64,000 bases of DNA from CAYYYW01 sp964476245 (lineage in GTDB: Bacteria; Patescibacteriota; Microgenomatia; UBA1406; HO2-37-13b): the NCBI GenBank assembly GCA_964476245.1, contig CAYYYW010000003.1:18077-82076 (forward strand). Direction: 5' to 3'. Under the pieces are notes generated by a model. The model did not search any database. It worked only from the letters and a program-made list of their open reading frames with translations, and was not told the origin of the DNA. Numbering within the stretch: the first letter of the stretch is position 1; each line of letters starts with the position of its first letter. Positions 8,793 through 17,700 of the stretch are shown in pieces. The position numbers were made by a program, and so were the translations under genes.

Positions 8793-8953
8793 AGACGTTT
8801 GACGTTTCGAAGCTACGTTTGACGCGGTGAGCCCGGATGGCCCAGAATGGAACTCGTTAAAAACTTATATGTATAAAGTTTGTCGGACTTTTAGTCAGTC
8901 ACGGATCAATATTTAGCTTCTTAACTATAATGTAGTTATACATTATCGATAAC
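8793..8953. other. Convergent intergenic region with small repeats
   Basis: Two copies of ACGTTTGACG lie just after the Fic stop (about 8795-8833), next to a GTAGAGACG segment also found in the palindrome inside the epmA-like gene. A hairpin with 8-bp arms (ATAATGTA at 8927-8934, TACATTAT at 8939-8946) precedes the convergent gene end. Confidence 0.35.
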
Positions 8954-10000
8954 TTATGAAAGACTTATTTTACTTAATTCCTCCATAAAAGCATCCATGT
9001 CGCGCGGACTAATTCTACTTACTTTTAGATTGTTCAACTCCATGTATTTAGCTTCTGTAATAAAATGCTGAAATATTGGGTTATTATTATGTAAAACGTC
9101 AGCCATTGTTGGACTAATTACTGATTGAATTCCACTTACAGCGAATGCTAACGAATCAGCTACTGTAAACAGAGAAATTCCGTCAGAAGACCGAAGAACG
9201 CCATCCTTTTCTGGTGACATAGCCATACATCCAAATCCTAGATGTGAACCAAAACCGTCTGTGGTTATTAAATAAGAAACATCATGAAAAGCAGCACACA
9301 CTTGGGTTATGTCTTTTGGTGTAATAGTCATGTCAATAACGCCTTTATTTTTATGTGAAACGATACCGTAAGATTCCTTACGGGAAAAGTGACCATCAGT
9401 AATTCTTAAAATTAAAATATCGGGGAACTTTTTTTTAATTAGTCCCGCAATTCTTTCAGTATCCTCGTTTGAAAATCTTTTTGCATTATTACCACCAAAC
9501 TGTGCTATAGCTACGACTCTTGCATCTTTAAAATGATCTTCTTTAAGATCTTTCGCCTGTTGATGCATCAATACAAGATCAAAAGTCTCAAATACAGTTC
9601 CTGCCACTCTTACTGGTTCAGGTACTCTTATATAATCTCTTTGAATAATAGTAGTTATTCCTAATTTAGAACCAAGACGTCTAAGAACCTGAGCTTGGTT
9701 AGATGCATGACTTATACCATAGTAGTATCTAACCATTCCTGGAGAAACAGAATCTAATATACAAGGCAAACTTATACCATTCGTATGACAGTATTCTGAA
9801 TTATCCTGTGCAAATTGAATTGTTTGTTTATCAATATCCTCTTCCTCACATAAACGCCATGTGGCAATAATCCACGGCCATGCTGCAACCATTGCGTCAC
9901 CATGATTGGAATACGATTCAACACCTATAGGTTTACCTTCTTTTATTGCTTGTATAACTCTATCTCTTGCTTCTGCTCGCTCAAGTAATTCATGAGACAT
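8954..10000 (-). CDS. Conserved protein with GT9-like C-terminal half
   Basis: I do not firmly recognise this 348-aa protein. The central part (VVAIAQFGGNNAKRFS, then a segment ending LITTDGFGSHLGFGCM) recalls the nucleotide-sugar-binding domain of GT-B heptosyltransferase-like GT9 enzymes, where a D-T/G-x-x-H-L-A/G pattern is typical. The N-terminal half has several cysteines and no clear match. No membrane segment is seen. The start chosen is the Met at 10000 (MSHELLERAEARD) because a perfect TATAAT ends six bases upstream; a longer reading from 10042 would place the promoter inside the gene. Confidence 0.5.
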   Translation of the reverse strand: MSHELLERAEARDRVIQAIKEGKPIGVESYSNHGDAMVAAWPWIIATWRLCEEEDIDKQTIQFAQDNSEYCHTNGISLPCILDSVSPGMVRYYYGISHASNQAQVLRRLGSKLGITTIIQRDYIRVPEPVRVAGTVFETFDLVLMHQQAKDLKEDHFKDARVVAIAQFGGNNAKRFSNEDTERIAGLIKKKFPDILILRITDGHFSRKESYGIVSHKNKGVIDMTITPKDITQVCAAFHDVSYLITTDGFGSHLGFGCMAMSPEKDGVLRSSDGISLFTVADSLAFAVSGIQSVISPTMADVLHNNNPIFQHFITEAKYMELNNLKVSRISPRDMDAFMEELSKISLS

Positions 10001-10006
10001 GAATAT

Positions 10007-10012
10007 ATTATA
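10007..10012 (-). promoter_or_regulatory. -10 box, leaderless arrangement
   Basis: TATAAT on the minus strand is followed by six bases and then the ATG at 10000. It decides the start of the GT9-like gene. Confidence 0.5.
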
Positions 10013-10146
10013 CTTTATAGGTTTATCATCAAGGCAAAACAACTATCTAGTTTTGTTGAATTATACAAATTTACCTCAAGATTTCCCCTCCGTCCAACCT
10101 CGTAAGAATTGATATTTTTGAGAAAGAATGTTCTAACAATCTAATA

Positions 10147-10236
10147 TGAGCCCGGAGAGACTCGAATCCTTCGACTTCGCTCAGGACTATAGCTCTCAAC
10201 CAATCCCGACTAAAGTCGGGACTGCTCTACCAAGCT
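10147..10236 (-). pseudogene. tRNA remnant with two palindromic insertions
   Basis: Read on the minus strand, this aligns piece by piece with the neighbouring tRNA-Lys: a D-arm part (GGTAGAGCAG), a variable and T-stem part (TTGGTTGAGAG), a T-loop (TTCGAGTCTCTC) and part of the acceptor (CCGGGCTCA). The anticodon arm is replaced by the palindrome at 10204-10221 (TCCCGACT AA AGTCGGGA). The T-arm is interrupted by an inserted segment including 10167-10186. The 5' acceptor strand is missing. No working anticodon loop can be drawn, so this is a decayed copy. Confidence 0.65.
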
Positions 10237-10241
10237 GAATG

Positions 10242-10357
10242 TATTTAAAAAAAATAATTGGTGAGTCCAGAGAGACTCGAACTCTCAACCAACAGCTTAA
10301 AAGGCTGCTGCTCTACCAGTTGAGCTATGGACCCAGGCCAATTATTTTTTTTAAATA
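10242..10357. repeat. 20-bp inverted repeats flanking tRNA-Lys
   Basis: The bases at 10242-10261 are the exact reverse complement of 10338-10357. They bracket tRNA-Lys so tightly that the left arm includes the bases encoding its 3' CCA. In the transcript the leader and trailer could pair and extend the acceptor stem. The A/T-run of the arm beyond the 3' end also resembles a terminator tail. Confidence 0.7.
10259..10334 (-). tRNA. tRNA-Lys(UUU)
   Basis: A complete 76-nt cloverleaf including an encoded CCA. The acceptor 5' strand GGGTCCA pairs with TGGACTC (one G-T pair), the D-arm is GCTC/GAGC, the anticodon stem is GCAGC/GCTGT with loop CTTTTAA giving anticodon TTT, and the T-arm is GAGAG-TTCGAGT-CTCTC. 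Its 5' ten bases overlap the end of the upstream GIY-YIG gene on the same strand. Confidence 0.93.
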
Positions 10358-10573
10358 TTTATTATTTTTAACTTTTTTAAGATATTTTTCTCTTTTTATT
10401 GCTTCTCCTCTGGTATCAAATTCTTCTTGATAAATCAATCTCCAAGGTCTTCTTAATTTTGTAAATCTAGTGCGACCAAAATTATGCTCCCACAATCTAT
10501 TTTTAACATTACTTGTATAACCTATATAAAAAGACCCATCAACTTCACTCTCTAAAAGATAAACATAATACAT
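10325..10573 (-). CDS. GIY-YIG nuclease-like protein (UPF0213 type)
   Basis: This 82-aa single-domain protein carries the family signature YVYLL...FYIGYTSNVKNRLWEHN, then a conserved Arg and a Glu region (GEAIKREKYLKK). This is the size of stand-alone UrI/UPF0213 proteins, whose cellular role is unclear; some are structure-specific DNA endonucleases. The stop codon TAG is formed by bases 8-10 of the tRNA-Lys gene, and the C-terminal residues are encoded by the inverted repeat flanking that tRNA. The two genes are probably co-transcribed. Confidence 0.85.
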   Translation of the reverse strand: MYYVYLLESEVDGSFYIGYTSNVKNRLWEHNFGRTRFTKLRRPWRLIYQEEFDTRGEAIKREKYLKKVKNNKYLKKIIGLGP

Positions 10574-10618
10574 TAGCTTAATATTGAGAATCTATTTTAC
10601 CAAAAATCTAAAAAATTA

Positions 10619-10624
10619 TATACT
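10619..10624 (+). promoter_or_regulatory. Promoter of 10631 gene, leaderless
   Basis: TTTACC at 10596-10601 and TATACT at 10619-10624 are 17 bases apart; the ATG follows after six more bases. Confidence 0.55.
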
Positions 10625-10630
10625 TAATTT

Positions 10631-11422
10631 ATGAATAAAAGAATTTTAAATTTTGTTATTTTTGTCTCAATTATTGGGCTTTTAATTATAACAACCAGAG
10701 ATTATTATTTATCAAAAAAAATAGTTGGCAAAAAAGTTGATAAAATAAACCCCACCACTAGTATCACCCAACCGACTAAGAAACCGTCTCCCCTCACCAA
10801 TCCCGAAATACCATGTCAACATAAATACTTCAATTTTAAAAAGGGAACGACTTGGCAATACCAATTAATGTCAGAAATTGAAATAAATAAAAAAAAGCAG
10901 ACCATAAACACACTTTTTACCAATAAAATCACCGAGGCTTCAGGTTCTTCAATTATTATAGAAAGTCAATTAAAAGGAGAAAAAGAAAAAATAATTAATA
11001 CTTTAATTTGCAGAAAAAATGGTATTTATGGATTTCCTTTTCCTCTTTTACCAAACTCCCTACTGAAAAGCGTTCCCTTGTCAACCACGATTATAAATTT
11101 TATAAAACCAAGTGGTCCAATTCTGCTACTACCGTCTGAAGAAAAATTAAAAAAAGGAAAAGGGTGGTCAACAGTTTCTCTTGGAAACTTGGGAATTTCC
11201 TTAAACAACAAAGTCATTAATGAGGTAAAACAGTCTTTACTAATCCAATCGCAGCTAAAATTTAATCAATCGGTTTTAAACCAAACCAACTTAACCACTC
11301 AATCATTTAATTATCAATTGGGAGAAAATGTTGGTTTTTTGGATCTTAACCTTAGCTTAAATTTAGAAACATTAGGCAAGATTAAAATCAATCTTAAACT
11401 TACGGATTTTAAAACACTTTAA
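10631..11422 (+). CDS. Secreted or membrane-anchored protein of unknown function
   Basis: The 263-aa protein has an N-terminal hydrophobic anchor (about residues 5-22), a Thr/Pro/Lys-rich linker (about 40-60) and an extracytoplasmic beta-rich domain. The segment FNFKKGTTWQYQL at the domain start resembles a motif common at the start of secreted beta domains in Firmicutes and CPR proteins. Two cysteines (in IPCQH and LICRK) could form a disulfide. No catalytic motif is recognised. Confidence 0.5.
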   Translation: MNKRILNFVIFVSIIGLLIITTRDYYLSKKIVGKKVDKINPTTSITQPTKKPSPLTNPEIPCQHKYFNFKKGTTWQYQLMSEIEINKKKQTINTLFTNKITEASGSSIIIESQLKGEKEKIINTLICRKNGIYGFPFPLLPNSLLKSVPLSTTIINFIKPSGPILLLPSEEKLKKGKGWSTVSLGNLGISLNNKVINEVKQSLLIQSQLKFNQSVLNQTNLTTQSFNYQLGENVGFLDLNLSLNLETLGKIKINLKLTDFKTL

Positions 11423-11727
11423 TTAATAACAAGGACTTATATCAGGACGAACTACTTACCGTTGAAAAAGTAAACACCCCAATCAACCTGTAAGGTTAAA
11501 GACGCTGTCATAAGGCTTCCAAAAGTATTATTGCTGATTTCTTCGCGATGTTTTAATTGTCCAATCGATTAAACGATTGAAACAGAAAACTTAATTAATT
11601 GATTAATTAAGTTTTGAAATTAAATGGCGGAAAAACCTACAGAAGGGACGAGGAATCTTTATTTTGGTGGTCAAAAGACACCTAAAACCATAAAAGTAGG
11701 ATTTGGATTTTGATATCAATTAACAAA
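11423..11727. other. 305-bp intergenic region with two hairpins, no gene found
   Basis: This lies between a plus-strand gene end and the end of fusA. It holds a stem CAATCG/CGATTG near 11561-11578, then a perfect hairpin with 14-base arms (11586-11599 and 11602-11615). About 80 bases with several self-complementary patches around GGTGGTC/GACACC follow (about 11663-11687). The second hairpin is A/T-rich with flanking A and T runs and could terminate both converging units. The rest does not match an RNA family I recognise. Confidence 0.4.
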
Positions 11728-13827
11728 TCATGCTTTTGCTTCTAACATCTTTTGAATAATGTTTCGCGGGACTTGTTCATAATGGGAAGGCTCCATGTAA
11801 AAAAATCCTCTTCCTTGGGTTAATGAACGAAGAGTGGTCGCATAACCAGACATTTCAGCCAAAGGCGCATAGGCTTTTATAACGGTAACATTTCCCCGTT
11901 TCTGAGTTCCTAATATTTTTCCTCTTTTACTTGATAAATCACCGATAGCAACACCCATAAATTCATCAGGAACAACTACTTCCATTTTCATTATTGGCTC
12001 AAGCAGAGCCAAACCGGCTTTTTTTACTCCTTCCTGAAGAGCAATTGAACCGGCTATTTTAAAAGCCAAGTCCGAAGAATCAACATCGTGATAAGTCCCG
12101 TCATAAAGAGTAACCTGAATATCAACAATTGGGTATCCTAATAAAACTCCTTTCTCCATCGCTTCAATAACTCCTTTTTCTACTGCCGGGATAAATTCGT
12201 TGGGAATCGCTCCTCCTTTGACCATGTTTTTATATATAAAACCCTCACCTCTACCTATGGGATCAATCTTAATCAGACAATGACCGTACTGACCGTGACC
12301 GCCGGTTTGCCTAATATATTTTCCTTCTGCTTCTACCGACTTAAGCACTGTTTCTTTATAAGCAACTTGAGGTTTACCCACATTAACATTCATCCCCATT
12401 TCTCTTTTCATTCGATCAACTAAAATTTCCAAATGAAGCTCTCCCATACCCGACATAATTGTTTGGCCCGTTTCCTGATTTATCTTTACTTTAAAAGTAG
12501 GATCTTCCTCTGCCAAGCGCTGTAAACAATAAGAAAGTTTTTCTTGATCTGCTTTTGTTTTTGGCTCAACCGCCAAGGAAATAACTGGTTCGGGGAAACT
12601 AATTTGTTCAAGAACGATCTGGTCTTGACTATCCGATAATGTATCGCCTGTTTTTGTATTTTTTGGACCAACTAAAGCAATAATTTCTCCGGCGAAAGCT
12701 TTATCAATTTCTTCTCGTTGATTGGCATGCATAAGCAAAATCCTACTAACACGCTCTTTTGTTCTTTTAGCAGCATTAAAAACGTAAGAACCCGATTCTA
12801 AAACGCCAGAATAAATCCGCACATATGTTAATTTACCAACATGAGGATCAAGTTGGATTTTAAAAGCCAAAGCGGCAAATTTCTCTTCAGGAATAAGTTT
12901 TCTGCTTTTTGCTTCCTTTGTTTCGGGATCAATGCCGGAAACGTCTTTTAAATCCGCCGGGGAAGGCAGATAATCAATAACGGCATCAAGTATTGGTTGT
13001 ACTACTTTATTACGCAGAGACGAACCGCAGTAAACTGGAACTAGTTTATAAGAAATAGTCGCAGCTCTTAAAGCCATTTTAACTTCTTCAACCGAAATTT
13101 CTTGCCCATTTAAATACTTACTAAGAAGTTTATCATCGGTTTCCGACACTGTTTCAATTAGTTTTTCTCTTTCTTTTATAACTTCATTCTTAATATCTTG
13201 GGGAACGTCGACAATGTCGAATTCTGTACCACTTGAGTCTTTACTCCAAATTAAAGCTTTAAGGGTTAAAAGATCCACCACACCCTTAAAAGACTGTTCC
13301 TTTCCGATAGGATAAACCATAACCACCGGTTTAGCTCCCAATCTTTTTCTTATGTCAGAAATTGTTTTTTCAAAATTAGCTCCTGTCTTATCCATTTTAT
13401 TGACAAAACAAATCCGTGGCACTTTATATTTATCCGCCTGTCTCCAAACTGTTTCTGACTGACTTTGAACCCCCTCTTCCGCATCAAAAACAACCACACC
13501 ACCATCTAATACTCTAAGAGACCTTTCAACTTCTGCCGTAAAATCAACATGGCCAGGAGTATCAATAATGTTAATACGGAAATCTCGCCAAAAAGTAGTG
13601 GTCGCAGCTGAAGCAATAGTAATTCCCCGCTCTCTTTCTTGAGGCATCCAATCCATCTGAGTTGTTCCTTCGTCAATATCGCCTAATTTGTATGTTCTTC
13701 CCGTATAAAAGAGAATTCTTTCTGTGGTTGTTGTTTTACCAGCATCAATATGAGCAATAATGCCAATATTTCTAATTTTATCTGTAGAAACCAGTCTATT
13801 TTTTGTAACAATACTTTGTTGAGCCAT
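11728..13827 (-). CDS. fusA: Elongation factor G
   Basis: EF-G is the GTPase that translocates tRNA and mRNA on the ribosome. The 699-aa protein has the G1 motif AHIDAGKTT, the effector region with ERERGITI, DTPGHVDF and NKMD, then the EF-G II-V domains to the end. The start is the Met of MAQQSIV at 13827 because AAAGGAGAG lies just upstream; an upstream in-frame start would overlap rpsG. It is the last gene of the rpoB-rpoC-rpsL-rpsG-fusA operon. No tuf gene follows. Confidence 0.98.
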   Translation of the reverse strand: MAQQSIVTKNRLVSTDKIRNIGIIAHIDAGKTTTTERILFYTGRTYKLGDIDEGTTQMDWMPQERERGITIASAATTTFWRDFRINIIDTPGHVDFTAEVERSLRVLDGGVVVFDAEEGVQSQSETVWRQADKYKVPRICFVNKMDKTGANFEKTISDIRKRLGAKPVVMVYPIGKEQSFKGVVDLLTLKALIWSKDSSGTEFDIVDVPQDIKNEVIKEREKLIETVSETDDKLLSKYLNGQEISVEEVKMALRAATISYKLVPVYCGSSLRNKVVQPILDAVIDYLPSPADLKDVSGIDPETKEAKSRKLIPEEKFAALAFKIQLDPHVGKLTYVRIYSGVLESGSYVFNAAKRTKERVSRILLMHANQREEIDKAFAGEIIALVGPKNTKTGDTLSDSQDQIVLEQISFPEPVISLAVEPKTKADQEKLSYCLQRLAEEDPTFKVKINQETGQTIMSGMGELHLEILVDRMKREMGMNVNVGKPQVAYKETVLKSVEAEGKYIRQTGGHGQYGHCLIKIDPIGRGEGFIYKNMVKGGAIPNEFIPAVEKGVIEAMEKGVLLGYPIVDIQVTLYDGTYHDVDSSDLAFKIAGSIALQEGVKKAGLALLEPIMKMEVVVPDEFMGVAIGDLSSKRGKILGTQKRGNVTVIKAYAPLAEMSGYATTLRSLTQGRGFFYMEPSHYEQVPRNIIQKMLEAKA

Positions 13828-13840
13828 AAAACTCTCCTTT

Positions 13841-14314
13841 TCACCATTTAAAATGAGCAAAAGCTCTGTTGGCCTCGGCTAACTTTTCTACCTGTCTTCT
13901 TTTTGCTACGGCTTCTCCTTGCCCTTGATATGCATCCATAAGTTCTTTGTATAGTTTTTGGTCAAAGCAATGATATTCTTTATTTGATCTACGTTTAGCC
14001 GACTCAATAAGCCAATTAAGGGCTAAAAATAATTTTCGCGTGGTTCTTGTTTCTGTTGGAACAAGATAGGACGCTCCGCCTATTCTTCGCGGTCTCACTT
14101 CATGCGGAGGAGCTACATTTTCCAAGGCCTTATGGAGCACTTCTAATGGATTCAGTTTTTGCTTTTTAACCATCTCGAAAGCCGAATAGACTAATTTTTC
14201 GGCCACTGTTTTTTTACCATCTTGTATTAAATAATTAATTAATTTGGCTACTTCTTTACTTTTGTAAATTAAATCTGGTTTTATTTCTTTTTTTTTATAT
14301 TTTCTTCTCGGCAT
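13841..14314 (-). CDS. rpsG: 30S ribosomal protein S7
   Basis: S7 binds the 3' major domain of 16S rRNA and the tRNA exit site. The 157-aa product begins MPRRKYKKKEI and has conserved blocks VAPPHEVRPRRIGGASY and AKRRQVEKLAEANRAFAHF. The start at 14314 is fixed by AAGGAGGAA nine bases upstream, which overlaps the last codons of rpsL; the two genes are one base apart, implying coupled translation. Confidence 0.97.
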   Translation of the reverse strand: MPRRKYKKKEIKPDLIYKSKEVAKLINYLIQDGKKTVAEKLVYSAFEMVKKQKLNPLEVLHKALENVAPPHEVRPRRIGGASYLVPTETRTTRKLFLALNWLIESAKRRSNKEYHCFDQKLYKELMDAYQGQGEAVAKRRQVEKLAEANRAFAHFKW

Positions 14315-14315
14315 T

Positions 14316-14732
14316 TTACTTTCCTCCTTCCCTTCTAGTCCCATACTTAGATCGAGAGATTTTTCGTCCTTCCACCCCAGTGCTGTCGTATACCCCCCGA
14401 ACGATATGATATTTTACTCCAGGTAAATCTTTCACTCTTCCGCCTCGCACTAAAACAATTGAGTGCTCTGATAGTTGATGACCGATTCCCGGGATATAAG
14501 CAGTTACCTCAAGCCCGTTTGACAATTTAACCCGGGCAATTTTTCTTAAAGCTGAATTTGGTTTTTTTGGAGTCATGGTGCGAACCACAACACAGACACC
14601 CCGTTTAAATGGGGCTGGCGTCTCTACCCATCTTCTTTTCAGGTTGTTGAAAGCTGTTTTTAAAGCAATTGTTTTCTTTTTTTGCCACTTTTTCTTCCGC
14701 CCATTTTTTATTAATTGATTAATCGTTGGCAT
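14316..14732 (-). CDS. rpsL: 30S ribosomal protein S12
   Basis: S12 lies at the decoding centre. The 138-aa product starts MPTINQLIKNGRKKK and contains the strongly conserved TMTPKKPNSALRKIARV and HSIVLVRGGRVKDLPGVKYH blocks. Between the basic N-terminus and the GVCVVV strand it has about 13 extra residues (around residues 24-37, TAFNNLKRRWVETP) compared with typical bacterial S12. The gene starts 11 bases after rpoC. Confidence 0.97.
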   Translation of the reverse strand: MPTINQLIKNGRKKKWQKKKTIALKTAFNNLKRRWVETPAPFKRGVCVVVRTMTPKKPNSALRKIARVKLSNGLEVTAYIPGIGHQLSEHSIVLVRGGRVKDLPGVKYHIVRGVYDSTGVEGRKISRSKYGTRREGGK

Positions 14733-14743
14733 ACTGAATTTTT

Positions 14744-17700
14744 TTATAATTTTTCAACATTCTCTATCAAAGCTTCTTCTTGTTTTTTATCGCCGTAATA
14801 TTTATCAAGAAGTTCTTTAGTTACTGGTATTAATCTCCCAATTATAACATTTTCTTTAAGTCCGTATAAATAATCTATTTGACCTCGAATTGAAGCTTGT
14901 GTTAAGACGTTGGTTGTGCCCTGGAAAGAAGCAGCCGACAACCAAGAGTCAGAATGCATCGCTGCTTTGGTTACTCCTAAAATAGTTACCTGAGCCGTGG
15001 CCGGTCTTCCTCCTTCTGACAATACTCTTTTATTTTCTTCTTCAAAACGAAACCTGGAAGCAATTTCTCCAACAATAAATTCTGTATCTCCTTCGTTTTG
15101 AATAATCATCTTATCGCTCATTTTGCGGACAATTACTTCAAAATGCTTATCATGAATAGTAATTCCTTGTGATTCATATACTTTCTGGATTTCGTTTAAA
15201 AGATAAATCTGGGCCTCTTTTACCCCTCTGATTGTTAATATATCTTTAATATCTAAATATCCTTCGCATAAAGGCTGACCAGCGCTAATAAGCTGCCCAT
15301 CTTTAACGCTCAATTTTTTACTTGTTGGAACAACAAACTCTCGTCCTTCTTCGCTTTTGCTACCGACCGATTTTACTTTAATGACGTAGTTTTCTTTTTC
15401 CGTATCTTCTTGAATAGACACCCGACCAGAAATATCACAAATAGGAGAAATTATCTTCGGGGTGCGCGCCTCAAACAACTCTTCTACCCTTGGCAACCCC
15501 TGAGTAACGTCAGCCACCACAATACCGCCAAAGTGTCTCACTCGCATTGTTAATTGTGTTCCTGGCTCACCAATAGATTGAGCCGCCAATACTCCTACCG
15601 GAGTTCCGATTTCCACCAGTTGATTATTGGCTAAATCAATCCCATAACAGGTCTGACAAACACCATGTTTTGTCTTACAATTTAAAGAACTACGAACAAA
15701 GGCTTTATTAATATTATTTTTTTTAATGATTTCTATTTTGTCATCGTCTATTAATTCGTTTCGTTTAAATAAAATCTTTTTGTTTTTATCAACAACATTT
15801 TTAGCTAAATATCTGCCTCTAATCCGGTTGTAAAATTTATCTCCTCTTTCTCCATTTTTTTGAAGCAATAATCCTTCCTCTGTCTGGCAATTACTTTCTC
15901 TGACAATTATATCGTGAGATACATCAACTAATCTTCGAGTAAGATAGCCAGCGTCGGCCGTTTTTAAAGCTGAATCTGTCAGTCCTTTACGCGCCCCACG
16001 AGAGTTAATAACATACTCAAAAATAGATAAACCTTCCCGATAATTTGACTTTGTTGGCACTTTAATAATTTTTCCCATCGGATCTACCACTAATCCTTTC
16101 ATCGCTGACAGTTGTTTTAATTGCTCTCGAGAAGCACGCGCGCCGCCGGATTTAATAATTATTTTTACTGGGTTTTCTTCTTCTATGGCCGCCCAGGTTT
16201 TGTCAGCAATTTCTTCGGTTGCTTCGATCCAAACATTATTAGAAGCCTTTCTTTTCTCCGCTTCTGTTAATAATCCTTTAAGAAAGTTTTCTTCTATTTC
16301 CTTAATTTTATCTTCTGCCTTTCTAATTAACTCGCTTTTTTCCTTGATCGTAGTACAATCAAACACCGAAATGGAAGTACCACCAGACATTGTCGCTCCA
16401 AAAAAACCAACTTCCTTTAAATTGTCAATTATGTTGCCAATCTTTTCATAATCATTGCTATAAATTTTTAAAGCCTTCACCACCACCGCTTTTAAATCTG
16501 AGGCTTTAATCTCTGTGTTTATAAACCTTAATTCATTCGGTAAATAAGAGTTAAAAATTATTCTTCCAGCCGTGGTTTTAATTAATTTACCATTAATTCT
16601 TGCTAATATTGGTTCTCTGGTGATAATGTGTTTATTAAAATAAGCTATTAATACTTCCTCTTCTGAAACAAAAGACTTTAATTGCTCGTTTTTCTTATCT
16701 TTGTATCTGTCATCAATTGTAGTAAGATAATAACAGCCTAAAGCCATTTCTTTATTTGGAATAACAATTGGAGTACCGTCAGCGGGTTTAAGAAGGTTTT
16801 TCTCCGCCAACATTCGTTCTTTTACTTCACTAATGGATTTTTTTGATAAAGGAACAAAAATCGCCATCTGATCGCCATCAAAATCGGCATTATAACCCTG
16901 ACAAACAGTTGGATGTAGTTTAATGGCAAAATCATCAGTTAAAACTGGGTAAAAGGCTAAAATTGAAAGTTTATGTAAAGTAGGAGCCCGATTGAGAAGC
17001 ACCGGATGATCCTTGGTAATACCTTCTAAAATATCATAAACTATTGGTTCTTTTCTTTCTAAAAATATTTTAGCACTTTTTATGTTTTGAGCCAAGCCTC
17101 TAATGATTATCTCTCTTAATACAAATGGTTTAAAAAGTTCAAGCGCCATTTCCTTTGGTAAGCCACACTGAGTAATCTTTAGCTCTGGACCGACAATAAT
17201 TACAGACCGACCTGAATAATCAACTCTTTTACCTAAAAGGTTTTGGCGAAAACGTCCTTGCTTACCCCGTAAGATATCTGATAGGGACTTCAACGCCTTG
17301 ATTGAAGTTCGTAAATTTCTATTTTTTCCCCTTGACTTTGAAAGATCAATTAAAGAATCAACTGCTTCTTGCAGCATGCGTTTTTCGTTACGTAAAATTA
17401 TCTCTGGAGCTCCTAATTCAATTAAATGTTTTAAACGATTATTTCTATTAATAACTCTTCGATAAAAATCATTTAAGTCTGATGTGGCAAACTTCCCACC
17501 GGAGAGTTGGACTACCGGTCGCAAATCAGGAGGAATTACCGGTAAAACACTAAAAACCATCCAAGTCGGTGATATTTTTGATTTAATAAATGATTCTATT
17601 AACTTTAACTTTTTTACTAACTTAATTCGTCTGTCACCTTTAATCTGAGTTAATTTTTTAACTGTTTCTGAATAAATTTTATTAAGATCCAAACCCGAAA

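Noticed and set aside
10204..10221. Anticodon arm of a functional tRNA
   Set aside because: The stem is 8 bp with a 2-base loop; no seven-base loop with U33 can be formed and the 5' acceptor strand is absent.
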